A stretch of DNA of 64,000 bases from Halopseudomonas phragmitis (GTDB taxonomy: Bacteria; Pseudomonadota; Gammaproteobacteria; Pseudomonadales; Pseudomonadaceae), in assembly GCF_002056295.1 (NCBI RefSeq), contig NZ_CP020100.1, forward strand, positions 2,813,501 through 2,877,500, in the 5' to 3' direction. The number at the start of each line of letters is the position of its first letter. The stretch's first letter is position 1. Positions 29,812 to 38,819 of the stretch are shown piece by piece. Both the position numbers and the translations under genes were made by a program. Under the pieces are notes generated by a model. That model saw only the letters and a list, made by a program, of their open reading frames with translations, had not been told where the DNA came from and made no database searches.

Positions 29812-31850
29812 CGGCAGCATTGATTCCCCGCAACAGTCTGGCCTGGCTGCTGACGGCCCAGGTTGTTGTGCTGTTGCCGCACCTGCCACGTCTGCCGTTC
29901 TGGGTGGCGGTACTCTGGATGGCCTGCGCCTTATGGCGAGTACAGATCCAGCGCATGCGCTGGCGTTATCCCGGCAGTGTGGTCAAGGTGCTAGCGCTGG
30001 GGCTGATTGCGCTAGGGGTATTCACCACCCAGGGCAGCCTGCTGGGCCTGGATGCGGCGGTGATGCTGCTGCTCTTGCTGTTCATGCTCAAGCTGCTGGA
30101 GATGCGCAATCCGCGTGATGCCCTGGTGGTGATCTACCTGGGCTTTTTCATCATCGCTACGGCGTTTCTGTTCGATCAGGGCATCCTGCTGACGCTGTAT
30201 CAGTGCCTGAGCCTGCTGGTACTGGTGGCTGCGCTGGTCGGGCTACAACAGACACCAGGGCGCAATGATCCGATCCGGGCTCTGCGCAGCTCGGGGTTGC
30301 TGCTGCTGCAGGCGTTGCCGTTGATGCTGGTGCTGTTTGTGCTGTTTCCCCGGCTCGGGCCGCTGTGGGCGGTCAATACCCCGGGCAAGAGCGCCACCAT
30401 CGGGCTGGCCGAGAGCATGGCGCCGGCTGATATCGCCAATCTGGCTCGCTCGCCCGAGCTGGCTTTTCGCGCCAGTTTCGAGGCTGACATTCCCGCGCAC
30501 AGCGAGCTTTACTGGCGAGCCCTGACTCTCAGCCATTTCGATGGCCGGCGCTGGAGCCATTCCAGTTTTGCCTCGATTGGCATGCCGCGGCCCTGGGAGC
30601 CACGGGGGGAGGCGGTGCGTTATCAGGTGGTGACCCGCGCCAGTCAACAGCCCTGGGTATTCAGCCTGCGCGGCGCCTCATCCGATGATGACAGCCTGGT
30701 GCTGACCCGCGACTTCATGCTCCAGGCCAAACGCCCAATCACCCAGACCCTGGCCTATCAGGCTACTTCGTGGCCGGAAAGCCGGCTTGATCCGCATGAT
30801 CTTGATCCCTTGCAGCAGCGGATCTACACCGCCTTGCCGGAACAGGGTGATCCGCGCAGCCGGGCCTGGGCCGAAGAGTTGCGTACGCGTTATCCACGCG
30901 ATGCTGAGCTGGTTCAGGCGTTGTTGCAGCACTTCAATCGTGAACCCTTCCATTACACCCTGCGACCGCCGACGCTGGGCCGGCACAGCAACGATGAGTT
31001 TTTGTTCGACAGCCGGCGCGGGTTTTGCGCCCACTATGCCGGAGCCATGACCTTTGTCCTGCGGGCAGCCGGCATTCCGGCCAGAGTGGTAGCCGGCTAT
31101 CAGGGTGGTGAAATCAATCCGCGTGGCAACTATGTGCTGGTGCATCAGTTCGATGCCCATGCCTGGGTTGAGGTCTGGCTGGACGGGGAAGGCTGGGTCT
31201 CGGTCGATCCGACCTTCCAGGTTGCACCAGAGCGCATCGAACGTGGGCTGCAGGATGCCTTGCAGGGTGAGGGCAGCTTTCTTGAAGGCAGCCTGATGGC
31301 CCCAGCCCGTTACCGCAACATCGGCTGGATCAACAACCTGCGTCTGGCCTGGGACGACCTCAACTATCAATGGCAACTGCGGGTGCTGGGTTATCAGGCC
31401 GAGCGGCAACTGGAGTTCCTGCAACGTTGGCTGGGTACCACAGACTGGCAACGGGTCGGCCTGGTCCTGCTGATTGCTGCCGCACTGGTCATGTTGCCGT
31501 TGGTGGTATGGAGCCTGCGTCCGCGGCGCAGGCACCCTGACCCGCGTCGGCAAGCCTGGGAGCAGCTTGATCGCAAGCTGCGGCGCCTGGGGTTGCAGGC
31601 GGTGCGTGGCGAGGGGCCGCGAGCCTGGCAGCAACGCCTGGAGCTGCACCTGCCGGCGCAGCGAGAGCCATTGGCAGCCTTTTTCGATGAATATGTTCGG
31701 CTGACCTATGCCGAGGACGGCATACCTGACCGTGACACCTGTGCGGGGTTACGCCGGCATCTGGCTGTACTGACGCGCGCGTTACCGCTCAGAGCGGGAA
31801 AAATTTCGAGACCGGCGCAGCACTTGCCCGGTCAGTCCACCCACTTATAA
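29808..31850 (+). CDS. tgpA: Membrane transglutaminase-like protein TgpA
   Basis: TgpA is an inner-membrane protein with a periplasmic transglutaminase domain, reported as essential in P. aeruginosa. The 680-aa protein has about six N-terminal membrane segments (DUF3488, residues 10-185), a periplasmic part with the catalytic triad Cys407 (RRGFCAHYAG), His451 (DAHAWVEVW) and Asp467 (SVDPTF), one more membrane segment near 548-566, and a cytosolic DUF4129 tail. The ATG overlaps the DUF58 stop by four bases. Confidence 0.92.
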   Translation: MTAALIPRNSLAWLLTAQVVVLLPHLPRLPFWVAVLWMACALWRVQIQRMRWRYPGSVVKVLALGLIALGVFTTQGSLLGLDAAVMLLLLLFMLKLLEMRNPRDALVVIYLGFFIIATAFLFDQGILLTLYQCLSLLVLVAALVGLQQTPGRNDPIRALRSSGLLLLQALPLMLVLFVLFPRLGPLWAVNTPGKSATIGLAESMAPADIANLARSPELAFRASFEADIPAHSELYWRALTLSHFDGRRWSHSSFASIGMPRPWEPRGEAVRYQVVTRASQQPWVFSLRGASSDDDSLVLTRDFMLQAKRPITQTLAYQATSWPESRLDPHDLDPLQQRIYTALPEQGDPRSRAWAEELRTRYPRDAELVQALLQHFNREPFHYTLRPPTLGRHSNDEFLFDSRRGFCAHYAGAMTFVLRAAGIPARVVAGYQGGEINPRGNYVLVHQFDAHAWVEVWLDGEGWVSVDPTFQVAPERIERGLQDALQGEGSFLEGSLMAPARYRNIGWINNLRLAWDDLNYQWQLRVLGYQAERQLEFLQRWLGTTDWQRVGLVLLIAAALVMLPLVVWSLRPRRRHPDPRRQAWEQLDRKLRRLGLQAVRGEGPRAWQQRLELHLPAQREPLAAFFDEYVRLTYAEDGIPDRDTCAGLRRHLAVLTRALPLRAGKISRPAQHLPGQSTHL

Positions 31851-31895
31851 TGAGCAAGTGCCCGCAGCAGCGGGCTGAACTCTGGCGGAGACTGC

Positions 31896-32360
31896 ATGCA
31901 TCCTTTCAACGCGATTCGTCCCCCGCGTCTGGCGGTTGGCTTGGGCATGGTCGGCATGATTCCCTTTGTCACCGGAGCGCTGGGGCTGTGGGTAACCCCA
32001 GAAGTCTGGCGTGAGCGAGTCATGGAGGAACTGCTGGGCTATGCCGCAGTGATTCTTGCCTTCATGGGAGCGATTCACTGGGGGCTGGCCATGCGCGCCG
32101 AGGAATCCAGCGAGAAGGCGCCATTTCAGCTGGGCTTGTCGGTCATCCCACCGTTGCTGGGTTGGGTGGCGTTGAGTTTGCCGATCGGCCTGGCCATCCC
32201 GGTATTCTTTTTCGCCTATGCGGCGCTGTACTACGCCGATATCTGGGCGGTGAATCATGGCCTTGCGCCGGTCTGGTATCCAGCCCTGCGCAAGCCATTG
32301 AGTATTGTGGTGATTCTGTCGTTGCTGGTGGCCTGGGCGGCCACCCTGATAACCCATTGA
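31896..32360 (+). CDS. DUF3429 membrane protein
   Basis: The 154-aa protein has about five hydrophobic segments and the DUF3429 stretch GYAAVILAFMGAIHWGLAM. Function unknown. It follows tgpA by 45 bases on the same strand and is convergent with the zinc-ribbon gene. Confidence 0.82.
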   Translation: MHPFNAIRPPRLAVGLGMVGMIPFVTGALGLWVTPEVWRERVMEELLGYAAVILAFMGAIHWGLAMRAEESSEKAPFQLGLSVIPPLLGWVALSLPIGLAIPVFFFAYAALYYADIWAVNHGLAPVWYPALRKPLSIVVILSLLVAWAATLITH

Positions 32361-32377
32361 CAGGGTTTGTCTGGCGC

Positions 32378-32716
32378 TCAGCTTTTCTTGACGAATTCGG
32401 ACTTCAGTTTCATCGCGCCGATGCCGTCGATGCGGCAGTCGATGTCGTGATCGCCTTCAACCAGTCGGATATTCTTGACCTTGGTGCCGACCTTGACCAC
32501 CAGGGAAGAGCCTTTCACCTTCAGATCCTTGATCACGGTGACGCTGTCGCCGTCCTGTAGCGGATTGCCATTGGCGTCGGTAATGACCCGGGCCTGCTCT
32601 GCGGCAGCGGATTCGGCAGCGGTCCACTCATGGGCGCATTCGGGGCAAACAAATTGAATGCCGTCTTCGTAGGTATATTCCGAGCCGCAGGATGGGCAAG
32701 GAGGAAGCTGACTCAT
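32378..32716 (-). CDS. yjdM: YjdM/PhnA-family zinc-ribbon protein
   Basis: The 112-aa cytosolic protein begins with a zinc ribbon (C-x2-C then C-x2-C, residues 7-28) and continues with the PhnA domain ([20 protein letters not shown]). Despite the old name PhnA it is not a phosphonoacetate hydrolase by sequence. The start at 32716 ([14 protein letters not shown]) is the family start; an upstream in-frame codon at 32779 is rejected. Confidence 0.9.
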   Translation of the reverse strand: MSQLPPCPSCGSEYTYEDGIQFVCPECAHEWTAAESAAAEQARVITDANGNPLQDGDSVTVIKDLKVKGSSLVVKVGTKVKNIRLVEGDHDIDCRIDGIGAMKLKSEFVKKS

Positions 32717-32846
32717 CGGGTGTCCTTGGTCTGATCCATTGGGCCGGGGATGATGCCCGATTAGCTGGGGGGTGTCCATGCGGCCATTTTACGCAGCCAC
32801 GGGCACAATCGCTGCTCGCGGCTGGCTTAAATCACCGCCCCAGGGC

Positions 32847-33164
32847 TCAGTGCCAGGCGTCAACCAATGGGCTGACATTGGCGTCGCTGACTTCCGCGCG
32901 GGCCTTGAACCAGTCGGCCACGGCTTCACGATCGGCATCGGTGGCCGAGCCGCGTCCGGCCTTGCAGATAAAGCCGCCATTGATCCAGCCGCCGAACTCC
33001 AGTCCGCGTGGGATGACCACTTCATCAAGGAAGGCGTCAACCAGCGCATCGGCCTGACTCTCGTCCAGCGGCTGTTTGAGCTCAACACTGAAATCGAACC
33101 CCATTTCCTGGAATTCATCGACGCGCAGTTTCTTTCTGAGGCGGCGGCTACGTTGGGTAGTCAT
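32847..33164 (-). CDS. yggL: YggL-family protein (DUF469)
   Basis: YggL is a small ribosome-associated protein. The 105-aa sequence has the family landmarks RSRRLRKKLRVDEFQEMGF and GGWINGGFICKAG. It lies between yjdM and the divergent amidohydrolase gene. Confidence 0.88.
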   Translation of the reverse strand: MTTQRSRRLRKKLRVDEFQEMGFDFSVELKQPLDESQADALVDAFLDEVVIPRGLEFGGWINGGFICKAGRGSATDADREAVADWFKARAEVSDANVSPLVDAWH

Positions 33165-33336
33165 GGAAACCTGTTGCTCCGTTGCTGATTAAGGGGACAC
33201 TTTAGCCGGATCGCCCAGGATTGGCATGCAATTTCGTGTCTGCGCGATCTGCGGGCGCTGGCTTGACAGTCTGTCAAGCCGGTGCTTTGTTGATGTCAGT
33301 AGTCGGGGTTGATTCCGGAGCGCCAAGGAGGCCTTT

Positions 33337-34680
33337 ATGCTGAAGCCGGATCGTGCGTCTTTGCTGTTTGTCTGTCTGTTTGCCTGCCTTCTCCCGCTCC
33401 CCAGTGCCGCTGCCAAAGCACCAGCGGTGTTGATCGAAAACGTCTACCTGTTCGATGGCAAGTCGGACCGTCGTTCGGCGCAGCCGGTCCATGTACTTGT
33501 ACGTGATGGTCAGATCGCAACGATCGCCACTCGCCCGATCACCCCCGAAGAGGGTGTTCAGGTTGTTGACGGGGAACAGCGCACACTGATGCCCGGTCTT
33601 ATCGATGCCCATTGGCACTCGGTACTGGTCAGCCCGACAACCGTTGAAGCGCTGACGGCAGATATCGCCTATATCCATCTATTGGCCGGCCAGGTAGCCG
33701 AAGCTACGCTGATGCGTGGTTTCACCTCGGTGCGAGATATGGGCGGGCCGTCCTTTGGTCTGCGCCGGGCCATTGAGGAAGGGCTGATCAGCGGCCCACG
33801 AATTTTTCCTTCTGGTGCTATGGTGTCGCAAACTGGCGGGCATGGAGATTTCCGCCTGCCCTACGAGGTGCCGCGCGCAGGCAACTCGCCGCTGAATTAT
33901 TCGGATCAGGTACGGGTTACAGCTATTGCCGACGGCAGTGACGAGGTACTGCGCAAGGTGCGCGAGCAACTGATGATGGGTGCAACCCAGATCAAACTGA
34001 TGGCTGGCGGCGGAGTTAGCTCGTTATATGATCCAATCGATGTGACCCAGTACACCCCGGACGAGTTGCGTGCAGCGGTGCTGGCGGCAGAAAACTGGGG
34101 CACCTATGTTGCCGTGCATGCCTACACTTCGCGGGCCGTGCAGATGGCTCTTGAGGCCGGGGTGAAAAGTATCGAACACGGCCAGTTGCTGGATGAGGAA
34201 ACGGTGCGGATGATCGCCAGCAAGAACGCCTGGTGGAGTTTGCAGCCGTTTCTCGACAACGAGCTGGCCAACCCTCAGACCGGCGCCTCCCGGGTCAAGC
34301 AGTTGATGGTCAGTACCGGCACCGAGCGAGCCTTTGATCTAGCGAAGAAACACAAGGTCAAGGTAGCGTTCGGCACTGACATTCTCGCCAGCGGTGATAC
34401 CGGAGATAAACAGAACCGGCTGCTGGTCACACTGGAGCGTTGGTACAACCCAGGCGAGGTCCTGCAGATTGCCACCGGCAATAATGGTCAGTTGATTGGC
34501 ATGGCTGGCGAGCGTTATGGCCTGGCGGGACCGCTTGGCGTGCTGGAAGAAGGGGCCATGGCCGACATGCTATTGGTTGATGGTGACCCGACAGCAGATC
34601 TGTCCTTGATCGCCGATCCAGACAAGAACTTTGTGCTGATCATGAAAAACGGCGTGATTTACAAGAACCTGTTGCCATAG
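33337..34680 (+). CDS. Exported imidazolonepropionase-like amidohydrolase
   Basis: The 447-aa protein has a signal peptide (about residues 1-26, ending AAA) and a full amidohydrolase fold: first metal pair in LIDAHWHSV, the TIKLMAGGGVSS-type lysine region (QIKLMAGGG), VHAYTSRAVQ and SIEHGQLLD supplying His, and FGTDILASG with the closing Asp. Relatives include Xaa-Pro or Xaa-Arg dipeptidases and prolidase-like enzymes; the substrate is not certain. Confidence 0.85.
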   Translation: MLKPDRASLLFVCLFACLLPLPSAAAKAPAVLIENVYLFDGKSDRRSAQPVHVLVRDGQIATIATRPITPEEGVQVVDGEQRTLMPGLIDAHWHSVLVSPTTVEALTADIAYIHLLAGQVAEATLMRGFTSVRDMGGPSFGLRRAIEEGLISGPRIFPSGAMVSQTGGHGDFRLPYEVPRAGNSPLNYSDQVRVTAIADGSDEVLRKVREQLMMGATQIKLMAGGGVSSLYDPIDVTQYTPDELRAAVLAAENWGTYVAVHAYTSRAVQMALEAGVKSIEHGQLLDEETVRMIASKNAWWSLQPFLDNELANPQTGASRVKQLMVSTGTERAFDLAKKHKVKVAFGTDILASGDTGDKQNRLLVTLERWYNPGEVLQIATGNNGQLIGMAGERYGLAGPLGVLEEGAMADMLLVDGDPTADLSLIADPDKNFVLIMKNGVIYKNLLP

Positions 34681-34721
34681 TGGGTTGTGACTGGGGCTTG
34701 GCTACGCACTGACTCTGGCAG

Positions 34722-35086
34722 TCAGAAACGATAGTCCAGCCCCAGGCCAAGTCCGTGAATGCGGGCATCGAACTCGAAACCACCGTCCGTGTAGTCCAGC
34801 CACATGTGCCTGTAACCACTAGCAAAGCCGTTTGTTCGTTGATTGAGTAGCCGGCACTGACCAGAATATCGGTCATGGAATCCGAGCCAACCCCGAAACC
34901 GCCGGTCATTAGCCAGCCCATCAGATAAGCCCGCGAGTCCAGGCGATAGAGCCCCTTGGCACCGATTACCGGGTCATGGAAGCGTTCGGTGCCCGAGCGC
35001 TGGCGTTCGATGGCGCTGGCTGGCAAGCTCAGCAGGGCGCCAAGCAGTGCCGTAACGATGGAGTAGCGTTGGCGGTAGCTGGGCAT
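34722..35086 (-). pseudogene. Remnant of an outer-membrane beta-barrel protein gene
   Basis: The frame opens with a good signal peptide (about residues 1-25) and continues with a beta-barrel pattern (KGLYRLDSRAYLMGWLMTGG, DILVSAGYSINEQTALLV). Near 34826 the frame shifts: one extra G (GTGGTTAC to GTGGGTTAC) would restore GYRHMWLDYTDGGFEFDA and a proper barrel ending LGLGLDYRF, with a stop at 34722. The restored product is only about 120 aa, shorter than the 200-260 aa barrels it resembles, so an internal deletion is also likely. A sequencing error could explain the shift but not the missing middle. Confidence 0.75.
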
Positions 35087-35116
35087 GGGGGCTCCCTGTT
35101 GGTCGCTGCTGATGAG

Positions 35117-35806
35117 CTACTGGTTTTCCTTACCGATAAAACGATAGATCACAGCACCCAGAGCCGCACCAACAATTGGGGCCAGCCAGAACAGCCACAA
35201 CTGCGCGATGGCCCAGTCGCCAACATAAATGGCGACACCGGTACTGCGCGCCGGGTTGACCGAGGTATTGGTGACTGGAATGCTGATCAGGTGAATCAGG
35301 GTCAGGCATAACCCGATCGCAATCGGCGCAAAGCCCTGCGGGGCGCGTTTGTCGGTGGCGCCGAGAATCACCACCAGGAACATCATGGTCATCACTACCT
35401 CGGTGATCAGCGCCGAGCCCAGACCGTAACCATCGGGAGAGTGGGCGCCATAGCCGTTGGAGGCAAAGCCTGCAGAAACATCAAAGCCGGCCTTGCCGCT
35501 GGCAATCAGGTAAAGAACCCCGCCGGCAACGATACCGCCAACCACCTGGGCGATGATGTAGGGAATCAGTTCTTTTGCCGGGAAGCGGCCGCCAGCCCAG
35601 AGGCCAATGGAAACCGCCGGGTTGAGGTGGCAGCCGGATATGTGACCGATGGCATAGGCCATGGTCAGTACGGTGAGACCAAAGGCCAGTGCAACCCCGG
35701 CCAGACCGATACCCAACTCGGGAAAGGCCGCGGCCAGAACCGCGCTTCCGCATCCACCCAGTACCAGCCAGAACGTGCCAAAAAACTCCGCGACATACTT
35801 GTTCAT
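35117..35806 (-). CDS. aqpZ: Aquaporin Z
   Basis: AqpZ is the inner-membrane water channel. The 229-aa protein has six membrane helices and both NPA boxes: [11 protein letters not shown] after helix 2 and SVNPARSTG after helix 5. The Arg following the second box and the His in [11 protein letters not shown] fit a water-selective pore rather than a glycerol facilitator. Confidence 0.94.
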   Translation of the reverse strand: MNKYVAEFFGTFWLVLGGCGSAVLAAAFPELGIGLAGVALAFGLTVLTMAYAIGHISGCHLNPAVSIGLWAGGRFPAKELIPYIIAQVVGGIVAGGVLYLIASGKAGFDVSAGFASNGYGAHSPDGYGLGSALITEVVMTMMFLVVILGATDKRAPQGFAPIAIGLCLTLIHLISIPVTNTSVNPARSTGVAIYVGDWAIAQLWLFWLAPIVGAALGAVIYRFIGKENQ

Positions 35807-36035
35807 AAGCGTCTCCTTTGCTTATCAGGAACCCTTCAGTCGCGTGATACATGGACGCCGTCCCCGACAGCATCACATGGTCCTCTATCCAGATATCACT
35901 CTGGACTGAAAGCACACATTGAGCATAGTCAGCGGTTATGAAATCAGGTAGTGGCGGGGCAGGGGAAATGCGCTGCCGGGGCAGGCAGATCGCGCCAGCA
36001 TCAGACTGGCGCGCGATGGGGATCGGGGGGAGTGC

Positions 36036-36377
36036 TTAGCGCACGCGTTGCCCGGTAGCGATCTCGCTGAGTCGCCCGGCTTCAAACTCCAGGGTGGTCA
36101 TCAGTCTTCCGCTTCCGGGGTTGTAGGTCCATTCCTCAATCTCGACACAGGTTTGCACATTGACGCTGGTCGCATCCGTGGTGGCGCTGGTGGTCAGAGC
36201 CCGGCAATGACTATGCCGTGATTCGGGTTCTCCGCATTTTTGCAGAACGCTGGAACGGTTGTCGCCAAGACTGACCAGACCGCTATTACAGCGGTAGGTG
36301 GATTGGGCAAATGATGCGTTGGACCAGAACAGAAAGCCGACGCAGGCCAATACGGAAATACGGTGAGAGAGGTGCAT
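36036..36377 (-). CDS. DUF2845 periplasmic protein
   Basis: The 113-aa protein has a signal peptide (about residues 1-24, ending SFA) and a DUF2845 body with STYRCNSGLVSLGD, VLQKCGEPESR and VEIEEWTYNPGSGRL. Conserved Cys residues suggest disulfides. Function unknown. Confidence 0.82.
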   Translation of the reverse strand: MHLSHRISVLACVGFLFWSNASFAQSTYRCNSGLVSLGDNRSSVLQKCGEPESRHSHCRALTTSATTDATSVNVQTCVEIEEWTYNPGSGRLMTTLEFEAGRLSEIATGQRVR

Positions 36378-36450
36378 GTCGCTATCCTTTTCGACTGAGG
36401 GGCATGGGAGAGTCTAACCCGCAGCAGGCTGCGCCGGAAGAGCATAAAGC

Positions 36451-36480
36451 AAGGCCGAGCAGTGCTCGGCCTTGTCGATG
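36451..36480 (-). terminator. Terminator after rimO
   Basis: AAGGCCGAGCA pairs with TGCTCGGCCTT in a strong hairpin directly before the rimO stop side; on the minus strand a short T-containing stretch follows. Confidence 0.7.
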
Positions 36481-36481
36481 T

Positions 36482-37801
36482 TCAGGCCAGTTGGGCCCAG
36501 AGGTCGTATTCGTCGGCGTCGGTGACGGTGACCATGACGATATCGCCGGGGCTGAGGGCTTGTTCGGTATCGATATAGACGTTACCGTCGATTTCCGGGG
36601 CATCGGCCATGCTGCGACCGATCGGGCCTTCTTCGTCCACCTCGTCGATGATCACCGGGATGATCTTGCCGATCTTCTGTTGCAGTCGCGCGGCGCTGAT
36701 AGCCTGCTGGTGAGCCATGAACCGCTCCCAACGCTCCTGCTTGATATCGTCCGGCACTGGCTCCAGGCCCAGTTCGTTGGCCGGGGCACCTTCGACCGGC
36801 GAATACTGGAAGCAGCCAACCCGGTCGAGCTGGGCTTCGGTCAGCCAGTCGAGCAGGTACTGGAAGTCTTCCTCGGTTTCGCCGGGGAAGCCGACGATGA
36901 AGGTCGAGCGAATGGTCAGTTCGGGGCAGATTTCCCGCCAGGACTTGATCCGGGCCAGGGTCTTGTCCTCGAAAGCCGGGCGTTTCATGGCCTTGAGTAC
37001 TTTGGGGCTGGCGTGCTGGAAGGGGATATCCAGGTAGGGCAGGATCTTGCCTTCGGCCATCAGCGGAATCAGTTCGTCAACGTGCGGGTAGGGATACACA
37101 TAATGCAGGCGTACCCAGGCGCCGAGTTCACTCAGTGCTTCGCACATTTCGGTCATGCGCGACTTGACCGGGCGGCCATTCCAGAAGCCGGTGCGATACT
37201 TGATATCGACCCCGTAGGCGCTGGTGTCCTGGGAAATGACCAACAGCTCCTTTACCCCGGCCTTGACCAGACGCTCGGCTTCGCCCAGCACTTCACCAAC
37301 CGGGCGGCTGACCAGTTTGCCGCGCATCGAGGGGATAATGCAGAAGCTGCAGCTATGGTTGCAGCCTTCGGAAATCTTCAGGTAGGCGTAGTGGCGCGGG
37401 GTCAGCTTGACGCCCTGCGGCGGCACCAGATCGATCAGCGGGTTGTGGTCGGCCTTGGGCGGGACGACCTCATGAACGGCGTTGACCACCTGTTCGTACT
37501 GTTGCGGGCCAGTGACCGCGAGCACGCTGGGGTGAACATCACGAATGGCGTTTTCCTCCACACCCATGCAGCCAGTCACGATCACCCGGCCGTTTTCGGC
37601 AATGGCTTCACCGATGGCATCAAGCGATTCGGCCTTGGCGCTGTCGATAAAGCCGCAGGTATTAACCACCACGACATCAGCGTCCTCATAGGTGGGGACC
37701 ACCTCGTAGCCTTCGGTGCGCAATTGCGTGAGGATGCGCTCGGAGTCTACCAGGGCCTTGGGGCAGCCAAGGGAAACGAACCCGACTTTGGGATTGGACA
37801 T
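36482..37801 (-). CDS. rimO: Ribosomal protein S12 methylthiotransferase RimO
   Basis: RimO adds a methylthio group to an Asp of ribosomal protein S12. The 439-aa protein has the N-terminal MTTase domain with three cluster cysteines ([22 protein letters not shown]), the radical SAM C-x3-C-x2-C ([15 protein letters not shown]) and a C-terminal TRAM domain. It is the RimO rather than MiaB subtype by its opening and its C-terminal half. Confidence 0.95.
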   Translation of the reverse strand: MSNPKVGFVSLGCPKALVDSERILTQLRTEGYEVVPTYEDADVVVVNTCGFIDSAKAESLDAIGEAIAENGRVIVTGCMGVEENAIRDVHPSVLAVTGPQQYEQVVNAVHEVVPPKADHNPLIDLVPPQGVKLTPRHYAYLKISEGCNHSCSFCIIPSMRGKLVSRPVGEVLGEAERLVKAGVKELLVISQDTSAYGVDIKYRTGFWNGRPVKSRMTEMCEALSELGAWVRLHYVYPYPHVDELIPLMAEGKILPYLDIPFQHASPKVLKAMKRPAFEDKTLARIKSWREICPELTIRSTFIVGFPGETEEDFQYLLDWLTEAQLDRVGCFQYSPVEGAPANELGLEPVPDDIKQERWERFMAHQQAISAARLQQKIGKIIPVIIDEVDEEGPIGRSMADAPEIDGNVYIDTEQALSPGDIVMVTVTDADEYDLWAQLA

Positions 37802-37968
37802 GCTTTACCTCATGGGGCGGCGGACAGCCAAGGATGAAAAACGGCGTATTCTAGCCGTGCAACGCCCAGCGTTCCAGCCTTCTGGTTTGCCACTCGTCCT
37901 GTGCATCTGCTGCACCATCCATATGGGTGATGCTATGGTTACCAGACTAGTCAGCAGGAGGCTTGAGA

Positions 37969-38817
37969 ATGCGGGTGTGGGGTCAGGGACTACTAGCTGG
38001 GCTGGGAGTATGGAGCAGCCTGGCATTGGCGCAGGTGCCCGCAGAGTTGCTGCTGGCTGACGAAGAACGCTTCATCAGCGCCAACGCCGAATTCACGCTA
38101 TTGCATGAGATGGGGCACCTGCTGATCCACGAGTTGCAGTTGCCTGTGCTCGGGCGCGAAGAGGATGCCGCTGATCACCTGGGGTTGATGGGATTGTTTC
38201 TCTTGCACGGCGAGCACCAGCGCGAGGATTTATATCTGCAGTTGATCGATGTGGCCGATTACTGGTCTCTGGAATCGAGCTACGCCAAGGAACGGGATCA
38301 GGCCATCCAGGCCTGGGACAGCCATGCCATGGATGATCAACGTTTCTACAATATCGCCTGCCTGATCTATGGCAGTGACCCGCAAAACCTGGACTGGGTG
38401 CTGGAGGTCACGGGGCTGCCGGATGAGCGCTCATTCTACTGCGATGAAGAGTACCGCCAGGTCGAGCATGCGGTGACCTGGCTGACTGAACACTTTCGGG
38501 CCAGTTCAGCGGAGCAGGGGCATCGTATCCAGGTTGAATATGGGCCACTGCCGGTACAGTTGGAGGGTGGCGAGGCCTTGCTGGCGCGGATTCAGGCCTC
38601 GGGTTTGATTGAACAGGTAGCCAACCGGGCCAGTGACAGTTTTCCACTGCCGCGCCCGGTCAGCTTGCGGCTGGTCACCTGCGGAGCTCCTGACGCCTGG
38701 TACAACCGCCTGCAGGGCGAGCTGAATCTGTGTTACGAGCTGATCGAGCACTTCAGGGTGCTGGCGGCTGAGCTGCCGGCGCTGCGTGCTCGTCGGCTCC
38801 AGGCGCGCGGGCAGTAA
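37969..38817 (+). CDS. DUF4344 putative metallopeptidase
   Basis: The 282-aa protein has a signal peptide (about residues 1-19, ending ALA) and an HExxH zinc motif (LLHEMGHLLIHEL) followed by the acidic EEDAADHLGL stretch typical of DUF4344. Two pairs of Cys (YNIAC, FYCDEEY, VTCG, NLCYE) are near the active site and tail. The ATG at 37969 follows AGGAGG with 7-base spacing. Its stop is two bases from that of the convergent GGDEF/EAL gene. Confidence 0.85.
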   Translation: MRVWGQGLLAGLGVWSSLALAQVPAELLLADEERFISANAEFTLLHEMGHLLIHELQLPVLGREEDAADHLGLMGLFLLHGEHQREDLYLQLIDVADYWSLESSYAKERDQAIQAWDSHAMDDQRFYNIACLIYGSDPQNLDWVLEVTGLPDERSFYCDEEYRQVEHAVTWLTEHFRASSAEQGHRIQVEYGPLPVQLEGGEALLARIQASGLIEQVANRASDSFPLPRPVSLRLVTCGAPDAWYNRLQGELNLCYELIEHFRVLAAELPALRARRLQARGQ

Positions 38818-38819
38818 TC

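Noticed and set aside
35807..36035. Small frame (MLSVQSDIWIEDHVM...) in the aqpZ upstream region
   Set aside because: No convincing ribosome-binding site, and it runs out of frame into aqpZ; likely non-coding leader.
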